NCBI RefSeq assembly: GCF_000762845.2
Contig: NZ_JRMQ02000001.1
Coordinates: 248,001 to 312,000, forward strand
DNA length: 64,000 nucleotides
Source: Helicobacter japonicus
Lineage (GTDB): Bacteria; Campylobacterota; Campylobacteria; Campylobacterales; Helicobacteraceae
Direction: 5' to 3'
Below the pieces are notes generated by a model. That model worked only from the letters and a program-made list of their open reading frames with translations, was not told the DNA's origin and did not search any database. A program made the position numbers and the translations under genes. Shown piece after piece: positions 26,233-36,009 of this stretch; position 1 is the first letter of the stretch, and each line of letters starts with the position of its first letter.

Positions 26233-27453
26233 TTAGTTTCTCTGTTTATAGTCTTCATAACCAAAGCTTTTAAGGAGTCTCCATTCTCCTTTGCTATCAA
26301 TAACACCAAGTGAAGGAAGCGGCACGCCATTAAAGGTATTGTTTTTAACAATACTATAATGGAGCATATCTTCAAAAATTACTCTATCGCCTCTACTTAG
26401 AGGTGTATCAAAGCTATAATCCCCTATCACATCTCCTGCAAGGCAAGTAGGACCACCAAAGCGGTAAGAATATACCCCAACTCCCTCACCTTTATCAGCT
26501 TCTAAACCTGTTTGTATGGAAAGTTTTGTAACTGCTGGGCGATAAGGCATTTCAAGACAATCGGGCATATGTGCTGCGGCACTTACATCAAGTATAGCAA
26601 TTGACATCTCATTTTCTACAATGTCTATCACTTCGCCAATTAGAAATCCAACTTGCCACCCTACCGCTTCGCCTGGCTCTAAAAACACATCTATATCATT
26701 ATATCTTACTTTAAAATTCTTGATAAGCGAGATAAGCAAATCTATATCATAATCTGTCCGCGTGATATGATGACCGCCACCAAAATTAATCCACTTTTTA
26801 CCCTCTATATATTGCCCAAAATACTTTTCAAAATGTGGTAATGTGCGAGAAAGTGCTGCACTATTTTGCTCACAATGTGTATGAAAATGTAATCCACTAA
26901 TACCATCTAATCCATATTGTGCTACACCTTTTTGAAATTCACTCGGTGTAATCCCCAAACGAGAACCAGCGATACAAGGATTATAAATAGGTGGCTCTAC
27001 TTCGCTATAAAGCGGATTCACACGCAAACCAATTTCAATAGGAGAAAGATTTTGAATCTTAAGTTGCTGATTTCTAGATTCTATAAGTGGCTTAAAATTC
27101 TGCCACTGCGCAAAAGAATTAAAAATAATATGTGTTGCATAATCTAAAATAGCCTCAATCTCTACTTTTTTATATGCAGGAGAAAATACGCATATATCCT
27201 TATTTTGCGCTCTTCCACCTATTTCTTCAAAACCTAATCGTGCCTCATATAATCCGCTTGCTGTGCTGCCATTCAAAGTTTTTTTAAGATTCTCAAATAC
27301 GCGCCAAAAAGCGTAACCCTTAAGCGCAAGAAGGATCTTTACCCCGCTTTGCTTTTGCACAGAATCTAAAAGTGCAAGATTAACATTAAGCTTCTCTTCT
27401 TCAAGCACATAGCAAGGGGAAGGAAGTGTGAATAGTGTAGAGATTTGACGCAT
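26233..27453 (-). CDS. nspC: Carboxynorspermidine/carboxyspermidine decarboxylase
   Basis: PLP enzyme of the alternative spermidine pathway, removing the carboxyl from carboxyspermidine. The alanine-racemase-fold barrel shows the Schiff-base lysine K45 in LLALKGYAF, HFHTHCE, NFGGGHH and DVFLEPGEA; the C-terminal GPTCLAGDVIGDY carries the cysteine at the active site of this family. Length 406 is expected. It is sandwiched between cheV and dusB with almost no spacing, as in H. pylori where nspC neighbours a cheV gene. Its partner carboxyspermidine dehydrogenase is not in this window. Confidence 0.92.
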   Translation of the reverse strand: MRQISTLFTLPSPCYVLEEEKLNVNLALLDSVQKQSGVKILLALKGYAFWRVFENLKKTLNGSTASGLYEARLGFEEIGGRAQNKDICVFSPAYKKVEIEAILDYATHIIFNSFAQWQNFKPLIESRNQQLKIQNLSPIEIGLRVNPLYSEVEPPIYNPCIAGSRLGITPSEFQKGVAQYGLDGISGLHFHTHCEQNSAALSRTLPHFEKYFGQYIEGKKWINFGGGHHITRTDYDIDLLISLIKNFKVRYNDIDVFLEPGEAVGWQVGFLIGEVIDIVENEMSIAILDVSAAAHMPDCLEMPYRPAVTKLSIQTGLEADKGEGVGVYSYRFGGPTCLAGDVIGDYSFDTPLSRGDRVIFEDMLHYSIVKNNTFNGVPLPSLGVIDSKGEWRLLKSFGYEDYKQRN

Positions 27454-27454
27454 T

Positions 27455-28426
27455 TTACTTAAGAATAAATCGCCTTACTGCAGCTTCAATATCTACAGGG
27501 TTAGATTTAGAAACAAACTCACTTGCATTGAGAGAACGAGCCATATCTTCATTACTGCTACCACTCATTGAAGAATTAACTACAATCGGCAAATGTGCCG
27601 TAGCAGGATTTGCTTTAACTTGCTTAATCACCTCAAAACCACTTGCTTCTGGCATTTCAAGGTCAGTAATAATCATACCTACTGAGTCAATATCCGTAGT
27701 AGGTGCAAAAAGATAATCAAGCAAATGTTTGCCATTAATGAAATCGTGATGCACTACACCAAGTTTATTAAGAATAAGTTGCATCGTGCGTAACACCGTT
27801 GGACTATCATCTGCAAGAAGTATGCTTTTATTTGTTTCTACTTGAGAAATTTTTGCAATCCCTTCTTCTTTATCTTTTTCAATCCAAGGAAACACATCAA
27901 TAAGCATTTTTTCAATATCTACTACTTGCACTAAACGTCCGTCATAGTAGCGAGTGCGACTAACCAACTTACCATTATGCCCACCGCCACCTACGCCTAC
28001 ACCTTGCTCAATTTCTGTCCATTTTTTGTTAAGGATTCTATCTGCTTCATAAATTCTCACACCAATTGTCCAACGTGAAAATTCACAAATCATAATAATA
28101 TCCTCTTCACCCGGCTCTCGCTTAACCCCACAATCACGTAGATTCTTAGTTTTGTTGTTGCTATCATAAAAAAACCATTTACGCATATCTATGAGAGGCA
28201 CAGTCAATTCACGTATAGTAATAAGCCCTTCCACAAGGCTATTGTTTTCGTGTGTAACAACGGTGAGCGCACCTTTATATTTTATCACTTCACGAATCTT
28301 AAATACATTTACAGCGTATAAATCCTTTCCTTTTTCTAGGCGAAAACAAAGGAGCTGTAATTCATTATTCTTATGAAGACTTGTTACCTGATCAATATTT
28401 GCCATACTCGTTTTAGACTTAGACAT
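27455..28426 (-). CDS. cheV: CheV-type chemotaxis coupling protein
   Basis: Couples chemoreceptors to CheA and tunes adaptation. Residues about 20-180 form a CheW domain (LCFRLEKGKDLYAVNVFKIREVI, LITIRELTVPLIDM), then a receiver domain from about 200 (ILLADDSPTVLRTM) with phospho-acceptor D255 in ITDLEMPE, and K307. A glycine-rich loop (GVGVGGGGHNG) lies in the CheW part. By neighbourhood (next to nspC) it most resembles the CheV1 paralogue of H. pylori. The gene ends one base before nspC starts. Confidence 0.92.
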   Translation of the reverse strand: MSKSKTSMANIDQVTSLHKNNELQLLCFRLEKGKDLYAVNVFKIREVIKYKGALTVVTHENNSLVEGLITIRELTVPLIDMRKWFFYDSNNKTKNLRDCGVKREPGEEDIIMICEFSRWTIGVRIYEADRILNKKWTEIEQGVGVGGGGHNGKLVSRTRYYDGRLVQVVDIEKMLIDVFPWIEKDKEEGIAKISQVETNKSILLADDSPTVLRTMQLILNKLGVVHHDFINGKHLLDYLFAPTTDIDSVGMIITDLEMPEASGFEVIKQVKANPATAHLPIVVNSSMSGSSNEDMARSLNASEFVSKSNPVDIEAAVRRFILK

Positions 28427-28482
28427 ACCCTACACCTCATTCAAAAATATTCAATCCTAGCACAAAATCGCTAAATCTAAGT

Positions 28483-29211
28483 TTATTTGTCAATGCTTCT
28501 TTGATTAGATTTTGTGCTTAAGCGCATTTTAGCCACAATCACAATCCAACGCACAACACCATACACAACATAACCACTCATTAAAACACACAAAGTTTCT
28601 TGTGGCTTTACAAAAACAATGCCAAGCAACAAAATAACTGCAATAAAAGATTTAAAATTCCATTGCATTTTTTTAAAACTTGGATACCGAATATTGCTTA
28701 CCATAAGGACACTAATGATAAAGCTTCCTATCAACATCATATATTCATAACCATAAGTTTCAATAAGACCATATTCTAGATCAATAAGTATCCACAACAT
28801 CAAAACAACAGCGGCAGAAGGTATAGGCAAACCAATAAAGAAATTAGGCTCAGAGCTTGAAGTGATATTAAAACGTGCCAAACGCACTGCACCAAGTATC
28901 ACAAAAAGTGCTGGCACACTCATACCTACACGCCCATAATCTATGCCAATATAAAAATAAAGCAAAAAAGCTGGAGCTACACCAAATGCAACTATGTCGG
29001 CAAGAGAATCAAATTCCACACCAAACTTGCTTGAAGTGTTTGTAAGTCGAGCAACTCTACCATCAAGCCCATCAAGCACCATAGAAAATAGAATAAGCCA
29101 ACAAGCATTCTCAAAATTCCCTTTTGAAGCAAAAACTACACTCAAAACTCCTAAAAAAATACTCCCAGCAGTAAAGAGATTAGGCAGAATAAAAAGTGGA
29201 TTAAACTTCAT
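28483..29211 (-). CDS. pssA: CDP-diacylglycerol-serine O-phosphatidyltransferase
   Basis: Makes phosphatidylserine, precursor of phosphatidylethanolamine. The CDP-alcohol transferase signature is complete: D47-G48, D50-G51, A-R at 54-55, G64, D68 and D72 in the pattern DGxxDGxxAR...G...D...D. Multiple hydrophobic helices follow, 242 residues in all. It overlaps the end of the psd-like gene by 11 bases, and lies downstream of ftsH in the order I recall from H. pylori. The true decarboxylase must be elsewhere, because the neighbour lacks the catalytic residues. Confidence 0.93.
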   Translation of the reverse strand: MKFNPLFILPNLFTAGSIFLGVLSVVFASKGNFENACWLILFSMVLDGLDGRVARLTNTSSKFGVEFDSLADIVAFGVAPAFLLYFYIGIDYGRVGMSVPALFVILGAVRLARFNITSSSEPNFFIGLPIPSAAVVLMLWILIDLEYGLIETYGYEYMMLIGSFIISVLMVSNIRYPSFKKMQWNFKSFIAVILLLGIVFVKPQETLCVLMSGYVVYGVVRWIVIVAKMRLSTKSNQRSIDK

Positions 29212-29854
29212 AAAAGTATCCTATGACACTTTGCAATGCTTTCACTCTATCACCAACACTCACTTTTAGCTCTATCTCTGCAGAATCTGCAGACTTTCCT
29301 CGCTTTTGAGGGATTTGGGGAATATTAATGCGTGTCATACCAGCTTTCATAAAACCTATGCGTTCTCCAATATCTAAATTACTTGAAACAAACAATTCTT
29401 GAGAAGAGAAGAAGATTGGATAAAAATCAATAGAAAATCTCCTATCTTGCAAACTTTCAAAATGCATAGTAGCATTTAACTCATTGCGCTTATTTTTACT
29501 ACAACACGCAAGGCTTAAACCTTTTTTTGCACTACATTTTCCTTCTACAATATCACAAGGAGCGCGTATCACGCCCACATCAATAAAGCGTGTTTCAATA
29601 AGAATACTTACCTGCCCATCACCTGAAGTAATATCTCTTATGATTCCATCAACAGGTGATACAAAAGCATTATTTTCATCAATATTTGGGATTCTTTCAG
29701 GATTACGAAACATTGCAAGCCACAAGAAAAGTCCTACAAACAATACAAATGCACATATACTCCAACCAAGCCACGCCGTAAGCAAAAATGCTATAAGCAA
29801 TACAAATGCTCCTACCCAACCCTGCTTTGCAATAATTTGCGTAGTCGTTGCCAT
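29201..29854 (-). CDS. Phosphatidylserine decarboxylase-like protein lacking catalytic residues
   Basis: A 217-residue homologue of short, archaeal-type phosphatidylserine decarboxylase. Two N-terminal membrane segments (about 15-48) precede FRNPERIP, SPVDGIIRDI and a beta-rich core. In active enzymes the sequence GERIGMIRFGS ends with the serine that self-cleaves to form the pyruvoyl cofactor; here it reads GERIGFMKAGMT, with methionine at the serine position (M173). The conserved VHVNRAP is VGVIRAP, so the histidine is also absent. I infer a membrane protein that no longer decarboxylates, possibly a lipid-binding or regulatory partner of PssA. It lies between ftsH and pssA, overlapping pssA. 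Confidence 0.75.
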   Translation of the reverse strand: MATTTQIIAKQGWVGAFVLLIAFLLTAWLGWSICAFVLFVGLFLWLAMFRNPERIPNIDENNAFVSPVDGIIRDITSGDGQVSILIETRFIDVGVIRAPCDIVEGKCSAKKGLSLACCSKNKRNELNATMHFESLQDRRFSIDFYPIFFSSQELFVSSNLDIGERIGFMKAGMTRINIPQIPQKRGKSADSAEIELKVSVGDRVKALQSVIGYFYEV

Positions 29855-29863
29855 TATATCCTC

Positions 29864-31765
29864 CTATGCTTCTTCTTCAAGCGGAATAAGTCGTGTTTGT
29901 AAGTTATGCTCTGCCTCATATTCTTCAATAATCTCTCGCACACGCGCACCATCAATTACTTCTTTGTCAAAAAGTTCTTTTACCATATTTTCAATTGCTT
30001 CTCTATAATCCCTTAAAAGATTCTTAACATAAGTATAACGCTCATCAAGCGTATTTTTAATGTGCGTATCTATCTCTTGGGCAAGCTGTTCACTAAATTC
30101 TCTCTGTGCGCCACCACCACCAAGGAAAGTATTACGTTGTTTTTCAAGCACCATAAGTCCGCTCACATCTGTCATACCATAATAGCTGATCATAGATTTA
30201 AGAATCCCCGTAGCACGTTCTAAGTCATTGCTTGCACCCGTGGAAATCTCTCCCAAAAACACTTCTTCAGCTGCACGTCCGCCCAAAAGCACATCAACTT
30301 CTGCCATAAGTTCGTGTTTTTGCATAAGATAGCGATTTTCCTCAGGCGTATGGAGTGTATAGCCAAGTGCTGCCATACCGCGAGGAATAATAGAAACTTT
30401 ATTTACCCTATCAGCACCCTTAGTCATTTCAGATACTACTGCGTGCCCACTTTCGTGATATGCAACAATTTTCTTTTCTTTAGGAGAAATACGGCGCGAT
30501 TTTTTCTCTAATCCTGCAATACCCCTTTCTACTGCTTCTTTAAGATGTTTTTGACTAACCTCTTTTTGATTTTCACGCCCTGCAAGAAGTGCTGCTTCAT
30601 TAATAATATTTGCTAAATCTGCTCCAGCAAGTCCAGCGGTAAATTTAGCAATTTCGTGCAAATCCACATCACGTGCTAAAGAAACATTCTTAATATGCAC
30701 TTTTAGAATTTCAAGTCGTCCTTCAAAATCCGGTTTATCCACAAGCACTTGCCTATCGAATCGTCCAGGACGCAATAATGCTGGGTCTAGAATCTCCGGA
30801 CGATTTGTCGCTGCAAGCACAATAACAGGTGCAGATTCCGAACCAAAGCCGTCCATTTCTGCAAGCAATTGGTTGAGTGTTTGTTCGCGTTCATCATTGC
30901 CACCCACCATACTTCCAGCGGCACGACTTTTTCCAATAGCATCAATTTCATCAATAAAAATAATGCTTGGTGCATCTTTTTTTGCCATTTCAAATAAATC
31001 TCTCACGCGACTAGCCCCTAAACCCACAAACATTTCAATAAAACTACTTCCACTCATTGAGAAAAATGGCACATTCGCCTCTCCTGCCACAGCTTTTGCA
31101 AGAAGTGTTTTACCTGTGCCCGGAGGTCCAACTAATAACACACCTCGTGGAATCTTCGCGCCCACAGCAGCATAACGTTCAGGATATTTAAGAAAATCTA
31201 CAATTTCTACAACTTCTTCCTTTGCTTCTGCATTTCCAGCCATATCATCAAATCGCACATTTGGCTTTTCTGCATTTACCAACTTTTTGGCATTTCCCAT
31301 ACCAAAAATACCTCCTCCCATACTCTTTTGCATACGAGCAGTAAGGAACATCCATAAAGCAATAATGATAAATATGGGAAGAAGCATATTCACTAAATCT
31401 CCTAAAAAGCTGCCCTCACTAAAGCCGCTATATTCAATTTTTTTCTCATCAAGTAAAGGCACAAGCCCCAAATCAGCAACTTTTTTAGTCGTATAGAGGA
31501 TTCTTGGTGAAGTTTGGAGAGAGTAGGCTTTAATATAAGTTTGTCCTATGCTCACTGAAGCAATTTCACCCTTTGAAATAAGCTCTTTTAACTCATTGTA
31601 GGTAATCTCTTTGGTGATGCTTCCTCCCAAAATTTTATCAGTCAAAGAATCTCCTCCATTAGGCGAAAACATCTTAAACAAAAGCAAAGCAAGAATCACA
31701 AAAACAGCAAAAACAAGAAAAGGATTCTGCTTGAAAGGTGGTTTTTTATCATTTTGGTTTTCCAT
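29864..31765 (-). CDS. ftsH: Membrane-anchored ATP-dependent zinc metalloprotease FtsH
   Basis: Degrades membrane and some cytoplasmic proteins. Two transmembrane helices (about 17-33 and 123-141) flank a periplasmic domain. The AAA+ module has Walker A GPPGTGKT at 213-220, Walker [10 protein letters not shown] near 268-276 and the second region of homology with [20 protein letters not shown]. The zinc site HESGH is at 437-441. Length 633 is normal. Ten bases separate it from the psd-like gene, and prmA lies 19 bp upstream on the same strand, so the block is probably co-transcribed. Confidence 0.97.
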   Translation of the reverse strand: MENQNDKKPPFKQNPFLVFAVFVILALLLFKMFSPNGGDSLTDKILGGSITKEITYNELKELISKGEIASVSIGQTYIKAYSLQTSPRILYTTKKVADLGLVPLLDEKKIEYSGFSEGSFLGDLVNMLLPIFIIIALWMFLTARMQKSMGGGIFGMGNAKKLVNAEKPNVRFDDMAGNAEAKEEVVEIVDFLKYPERYAAVGAKIPRGVLLVGPPGTGKTLLAKAVAGEANVPFFSMSGSSFIEMFVGLGASRVRDLFEMAKKDAPSIIFIDEIDAIGKSRAAGSMVGGNDEREQTLNQLLAEMDGFGSESAPVIVLAATNRPEILDPALLRPGRFDRQVLVDKPDFEGRLEILKVHIKNVSLARDVDLHEIAKFTAGLAGADLANIINEAALLAGRENQKEVSQKHLKEAVERGIAGLEKKSRRISPKEKKIVAYHESGHAVVSEMTKGADRVNKVSIIPRGMAALGYTLHTPEENRYLMQKHELMAEVDVLLGGRAAEEVFLGEISTGASNDLERATGILKSMISYYGMTDVSGLMVLEKQRNTFLGGGGAQREFSEQLAQEIDTHIKNTLDERYTYVKNLLRDYREAIENMVKELFDKEVIDGARVREIIEEYEAEHNLQTRLIPLEEEA

Positions 31766-31784
31766 AAATTGTCCTTTTATTACA

Positions 31785-32762
31785 TTACAAAGTTAATTTC
31801 AAGGCGACCCATCCGTCTTTAGAACGAGTCTCCAATACATTAAAATCATCAAATGCCTTTATTATATCAAATTTATACTCATCTAGTATCCCTGAGAGTA
31901 TCAAAAGCCCATTTTTTGCACATTTTGTCTTAAAATCATTGTGTAAAAGCTTCACAACAAAGGCTATAATATTTGCCACAATCACATCATAGTGCTTAGG
32001 TGTATCAGATGGGGATTGTGCGATACTCCCCTGCCATACATTCTTAAAACGCACATTGTTTAATATGGCATTTTTTTGACACTCGTGCGCAGCAGTCTCA
32101 TCGGTATCACAAGCATACACCTCTGCGCCAACCTTACACGCTGCAATACCTAAAATACCGCTCCCACAACCTACATCAAGCAATGTCTTACCTCTTAAAT
32201 CCATTTGGCTTAAGAAATCTAAACACATCGAAGTACTCGCGTGATGTCCCGAGCCAAAGGCAAGGGCAGGATTGATAATAATCTCTTTATAATCATTTGT
32301 TTGATTATTATCTTTTAAAGCAGATTCTTTCCATAATGGACGTATATAGAATCTCCCACATAGCACAGGCTCTATCGAATCTTCATACGCCTTTATCCAA
32401 TCACAATTTGACTTTTCTTCAATGTGATAACAAAAACCAACTTTGTCCTGCATTGTTTGGCTAAGTATTGAAGCAAACTCACGTAAAGAATGCAAAAAAG
32501 CTTGTATATCGATTATATTTGAATCTATACGACTAATAATCTGAGTAGTTTGTGTAGATTGCTTAGCTTGCCATATATCAAATCCCACACTCTGCCATAA
32601 ATGGTCTTCATACATAATGGCGAAAGGATTTGATTCTATTGAGATGTCAAGATATTCAATAGCACTAGAAGTTTTTTCAGTAATAAAATCAGCAAATAAT
32701 TCTAAAAAATTGCTTGGATGGATAATAATTTCCCAATATGTTTGCTTATCCAACACATTCAT
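31785..32762 (-). CDS. prmA: Ribosomal protein L11 methyltransferase
   Basis: Methylates lysines and the N-terminus of ribosomal protein L11. The SAM-binding motif LLDVGCGSGILGIAA lies near the middle, with PALAFGSGHHAST before it and IVANIIAFVV (the NPPY-like motif IV of PrmA) after it. 325 residues; the N-terminal third is the diverged L11-recognition domain. It sits between cheY and ftsH, the order I recall from H. pylori. A 13-bp gap follows cheY. Confidence 0.9.
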   Translation of the reverse strand: MNVLDKQTYWEIIIHPSNFLELFADFITEKTSSAIEYLDISIESNPFAIMYEDHLWQSVGFDIWQAKQSTQTTQIISRIDSNIIDIQAFLHSLREFASILSQTMQDKVGFCYHIEEKSNCDWIKAYEDSIEPVLCGRFYIRPLWKESALKDNNQTNDYKEIIINPALAFGSGHHASTSMCLDFLSQMDLRGKTLLDVGCGSGILGIAACKVGAEVYACDTDETAAHECQKNAILNNVRFKNVWQGSIAQSPSDTPKHYDVIVANIIAFVVKLLHNDFKTKCAKNGLLILSGILDEYKFDIIKAFDDFNVLETRSKDGWVALKLTL

Positions 32763-32775
32763 AAAGCTCTAAGCC

Positions 32776-33150
32776 TTATTCATTCACACCTAAAACAACT
32801 TCGAGTTTTTCTTTAAGCACTTGAGGAGTAAAAGGTTTTACAATATAATTATTCACCCCAGCTTTAAGCGCAGTAATTACCTCTGCTTTACCGCCTTCAG
32901 TAGTAACCATAATAATAGGAATAGATGTATATCGCTCATCAGCGCGCACTTTTTTGACTAAGTCTAAACCATTCATTTCAGGCATATTCCAGTCGGTAAT
33001 AAGTATCTGTATTCCCTCTGTGGTATCCATAATTTGCCACGCTTCTACGCCATGTTCAGCCTCTAGAATATCTTCATACCCCAAACGTTGAAGGGTATTT
33101 TTTATAATTCTTCTCATTGTGGAGCTATCATCAACAACTAATAGTTTCAA
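32776..33150 (-). CDS. cheY: Chemotaxis response regulator CheY
   Basis: Single receiver domain that binds the flagellar switch when phosphorylated by CheA. Acidic pocket residues in VVDDSS, phospho-acceptor D53 in LITDWNMPEMNG, the conserved threonine in MVTTEGG and lysine in YIVKPFTP are all visible. Length 124 is typical and there is no output domain. AAGGAG precedes the ATG. The position before prmA and ftsH is the same as in H. pylori from memory. CheZ at the start of this window is its phosphatase. Confidence 0.95.
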   Translation of the reverse strand: MKLLVVDDSSTMRRIIKNTLQRLGYEDILEAEHGVEAWQIMDTTEGIQILITDWNMPEMNGLDLVKKVRADERYTSIPIIMVTTEGGKAEVITALKAGVNNYIVKPFTPQVLKEKLEVVLGVNE

Positions 33151-33256
33151 GTTATCTCCTTAATTTAAATACAACTACAAGCAAAAATGGCATTCTAGCA
33201 TATTTTTGTTATAAGTTATAGACTAATTCTTACATTTTTTGATTTTTTTGTATTTC

Positions 33257-33973
33257 TCATCTTCTGTAAAGCTCTAGAATCTCTTTAAGGTCTATTTTCC
33301 CCTCATAAAATGCTTTGCCTATAATAACACCACCGATATGAGGATTCTCACTTAAAACCTCTAGCTCATTTGAATGAGCAAATCCACCACTTGCAATTGT
33401 GTAAATACCACTAGAAGCGGCAATATTTTGTGTAAAAGATACATTAATTCCACTTAATGCACCATCGCGGTTAATATCTGTGCAAATAATTGCCTTTACC
33501 GCACTTCCTACAAATTTTTGTGCTAATTCATTTGAATCCACATCACTTTCTTGAGCCCAACCTTGTGCAGCTACCTTACCATCGCGAGCATCAATACCAA
33601 CAGCTATTGGATAAATTTGTGCCATTTCTTTGACAAATGTCCAATTTTTTATTGCTATCGAGCCAAGTATCACTCTTGATATACCCATTTGTGCATAAAG
33701 CTTAATAGTCTCTTCACTACGAATTCCGCCGCCAAGCTGCACTTTAAGCGATGTTGTTTGTAGAATCTGCTCGATTACATTTAGATTCTGAGGTTTGCCT
33801 GCAAAAGCTCCATCTAAATCCACAATATGTAAATATTTTGCACCCATATCTTCAAATTTTTTAGCAAAATCTATTGCCTCACCATACACAATAGCACTCT
33901 GCATCTCACCTTTAAAAAGTCGCACTGCCTTGCCTTCTTTTAAGTCAATCGCTGGATAAATATCAAGTGCCAT
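33257..33973 (-). CDS. hisA: Phosphoribosylformimino-AICAR ribotide isomerase
   Basis: Fourth step of histidine synthesis. A half-barrel duplication is seen: PAIDLKEGKAVRLFKGE with the catalytic aspartate early, VQLGGGIRSEE, GVDARDGKVAAQGW (here VGIDARDG), DINRDGALSG with the second aspartate, and ASGGF. 238 residues, normal. Its start overlaps the stop of the upstream membrane protein by one base (TAATG). It is an isolated his gene; no other his gene is in the window. H. pylori lacks this pathway, so its presence marks a different Helicobacter lineage. Confidence 0.95.
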   Translation of the reverse strand: MALDIYPAIDLKEGKAVRLFKGEMQSAIVYGEAIDFAKKFEDMGAKYLHIVDLDGAFAGKPQNLNVIEQILQTTSLKVQLGGGIRSEETIKLYAQMGISRVILGSIAIKNWTFVKEMAQIYPIAVGIDARDGKVAAQGWAQESDVDSNELAQKFVGSAVKAIICTDINRDGALSGINVSFTQNIAASSGIYTIASGGFAHSNELEVLSENPHIGGVIIGKAFYEGKIDLKEILELYRR

Positions 33974-34830
33974 TATTCTTCCTCAACAAGACCTAGATTC
34001 TCATACATCCATTCAACACACCAACCTATAAAACCAAGGACTAAAAATGCATAACGCGCATTGAAATAATTATCAGACACAGATAGCACAGAAGTGCAAA
34101 CAAAACAAATAAGAATACCCAACATCAATAAAATACAATTTACATATTCATAAAAAGAAAAAAACTCCCTATGCTTTATTATTACCCATATGAGCAAGCC
34201 TACACCCACAAAAAGTGCAATAACATCAAAATAAGCATACAGATTATCACGATAATAATAAGGTTGCAAAGCAAGTCCAAAAAGCATAACGACAACGACA
34301 TTTATTGATGGTCGCATATTATAGAGTGCTTTACCAAGCTGACTATTTTGATTTGGACGCAAGGAAAAAATCTCAAACAAAAGTGGTAGATATACAAAAA
34401 ATATATACGTGCAAGAAAGAATTACAATGCGTGGTAAATAGTCTATGACAAGTTCAAAAAAATTGCGATGGTAAATGCTCCCCTCAATGGCAAACATATC
34501 CATAATATCCTCTGTTTCAGGTACATAAGTTATTTTTAAAATTACAATATAAATAAACACTACACCTAGTATCAGCACCATTATGCGTTGTAAAGCGTTA
34601 CCTAACTGATACCAACTACTCAAAATGACAAATGCACTGCTTAAAATAAATCCACAAAAAAAGAAAAATGTGCTTAAATGGTCAAAAAGCTGATTTTCAC
34701 GAATAAAAATCAAAAATAAATGTGAAAAAGAATGTGAGAATTGCGAAATAAAAAGTGTCAAATTAGTAAAAACAAAAAAAGAAAAAAATAAAAGAGAAAA
34801 TGCTATGGTAATGCGGGTATGTTGCTTCAT
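33973..34830 (-). CDS. Conserved-looking polytopic membrane protein, function unknown
   Basis: A 285-residue protein with about eight hydrophobic stretches spread over its length and few charged loops; the N-terminus is MKQHTRITIAFSLLFFSFF and a short acidic tail GLVEEE ends it. Aromatic residues are very frequent (FFFFCGF, YFDVIALF). I find no enzyme or transporter motif. It lies between amiA and hisA in a tight minus-strand run, 16 bp after amiA, and its stop overlaps the hisA start. It may be an unrecognised membrane partner of cell-wall genes, but the location may reflect only packing. Confidence 0.75.
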   Translation of the reverse strand: MKQHTRITIAFSLLFFSFFVFTNLTLFISQFSHSFSHLFLIFIRENQLFDHLSTFFFFCGFILSSAFVILSSWYQLGNALQRIMVLILGVVFIYIVILKITYVPETEDIMDMFAIEGSIYHRNFFELVIDYLPRIVILSCTYIFFVYLPLLFEIFSLRPNQNSQLGKALYNMRPSINVVVVMLFGLALQPYYYRDNLYAYFDVIALFVGVGLLIWVIIKHREFFSFYEYVNCILLMLGILICFVCTSVLSVSDNYFNARYAFLVLGFIGWCVEWMYENLGLVEEE

Positions 34831-34846
34831 TCTTAAATCCTTAAAA

Positions 34847-36001
34847 CTAATAGTTTCTCAAAAAATATCCGTCTATGCCATCAGCTATACCTTTAGCAAG
34901 AAGCTTTTGATATTCTTTTTTAGCAATGAGTTTGCCTTCATCTTTGTGTGAAGCATAGCCAATTTCAATTAATACAGAGGGCATAAGTGCCCCTGCCAAA
35001 ACCCAAAAAGGACCTTCTCTCACTGCCCCATCGTGAGTATTGTAATGTGTCCGCACTTGATTGAGTATGCCTGATTGAATCTCAATAGCCAACTTGTGTG
35101 AAGCAACAAGATGAAAAGCACTGATAGTATTTAAAAAAGATTTTGTTGCAAAATGACTCATTGTTTCTATATCACCTTGATTTTCTGCTTTAGCTACTTG
35201 TTCAGCACGCTCACTTCTTGCAGGAGACAAAAAATAAGTCTCTACTCCATTAGCTGTTTTTGCAGAAGTTTTGGGGATAGAATTTGCATGCACAGAAACA
35301 AACAAATCTGCACTTTTGGTATTAGCAAACTCTGTGCGCTTACGCAAATCAATATATACATCACTATCACGTGTCATATAGACTGCATATCCACGACTTT
35401 TAAGCTCATCTCTTAGAATCTTCGCTACACTAAGCACAATCACTTTTTCACATATATTCTCAACACTCTTTGTGCCACAATCCTTACCCCCGTGTCCTGC
35501 ATCAACAACTATTTTTTTTGATTTTTGCTCTACCTTTTGGGGTGGATTTTTTGCTATTTGCTCTTGTTTGTGTTGTGAGGTTTGTTTATCATCTATTTGT
35601 GATTTGGTTGAAAGATTCTCTTTTGGAGATTGTGCGACTTGTTTAGAATCTCCCTTTGGTTTTATAAAAATATAGAGATTCTCTTTTTCTTTGACAACCT
35701 CATAAGTTGATTTTGGATTTGTAGCAATAACTGCGCGAACAACTTGGGGTGTATTTTGCGCAATTTGCAATGTAGAATTATCTTTAAAAATAAAATTGCG
35801 ACGGGGAATAGTAAGATTTGCTTCAAAATCTATAAAACTTTTGTTGCCCTGCAAATTTTTTATCTGCCAAGTAAGATCACTGATATCTTGAGCAAACACG
35901 ATTTTTACATTTCCATCACCAAAAGGCACCATTCTAATGATGCGGTTCTCACCCCACAAACATAAAAACAAGAGGCACAAACTTGCCACAATCCGCAACA
36001 T
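34847..36001 (-). CDS. amiA: N-acetylmuramoyl-L-alanine amidase
   Basis: Periplasmic zinc amidase that splits peptide stems from glycan during septation. A signal peptide (MLRIVASLCLLFLCLWG) is followed by a 110-residue AMIN-like region, a Gln/Lys-rich linker (about 130-165) and an Amidase_3 domain from about 168. Zinc ligands are in VDAGHGG, the glutamate in ENICEKVIVLSVAK and histidine in SVHANSIP; IEIGYASH holds the catalytic glutamate. Length 384. AAGGACAT precedes the ATG. It follows the nitronate monooxygenase gene by 8 bp. Confidence 0.92.
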   Translation of the reverse strand: MLRIVASLCLLFLCLWGENRIIRMVPFGDGNVKIVFAQDISDLTWQIKNLQGNKSFIDFEANLTIPRRNFIFKDNSTLQIAQNTPQVVRAVIATNPKSTYEVVKEKENLYIFIKPKGDSKQVAQSPKENLSTKSQIDDKQTSQHKQEQIAKNPPQKVEQKSKKIVVDAGHGGKDCGTKSVENICEKVIVLSVAKILRDELKSRGYAVYMTRDSDVYIDLRKRTEFANTKSADLFVSVHANSIPKTSAKTANGVETYFLSPARSERAEQVAKAENQGDIETMSHFATKSFLNTISAFHLVASHKLAIEIQSGILNQVRTHYNTHDGAVREGPFWVLAGALMPSVLIEIGYASHKDEGKLIAKKEYQKLLAKGIADGIDGYFLRNY

Positions 36002-36009
36002 TTATGTCC

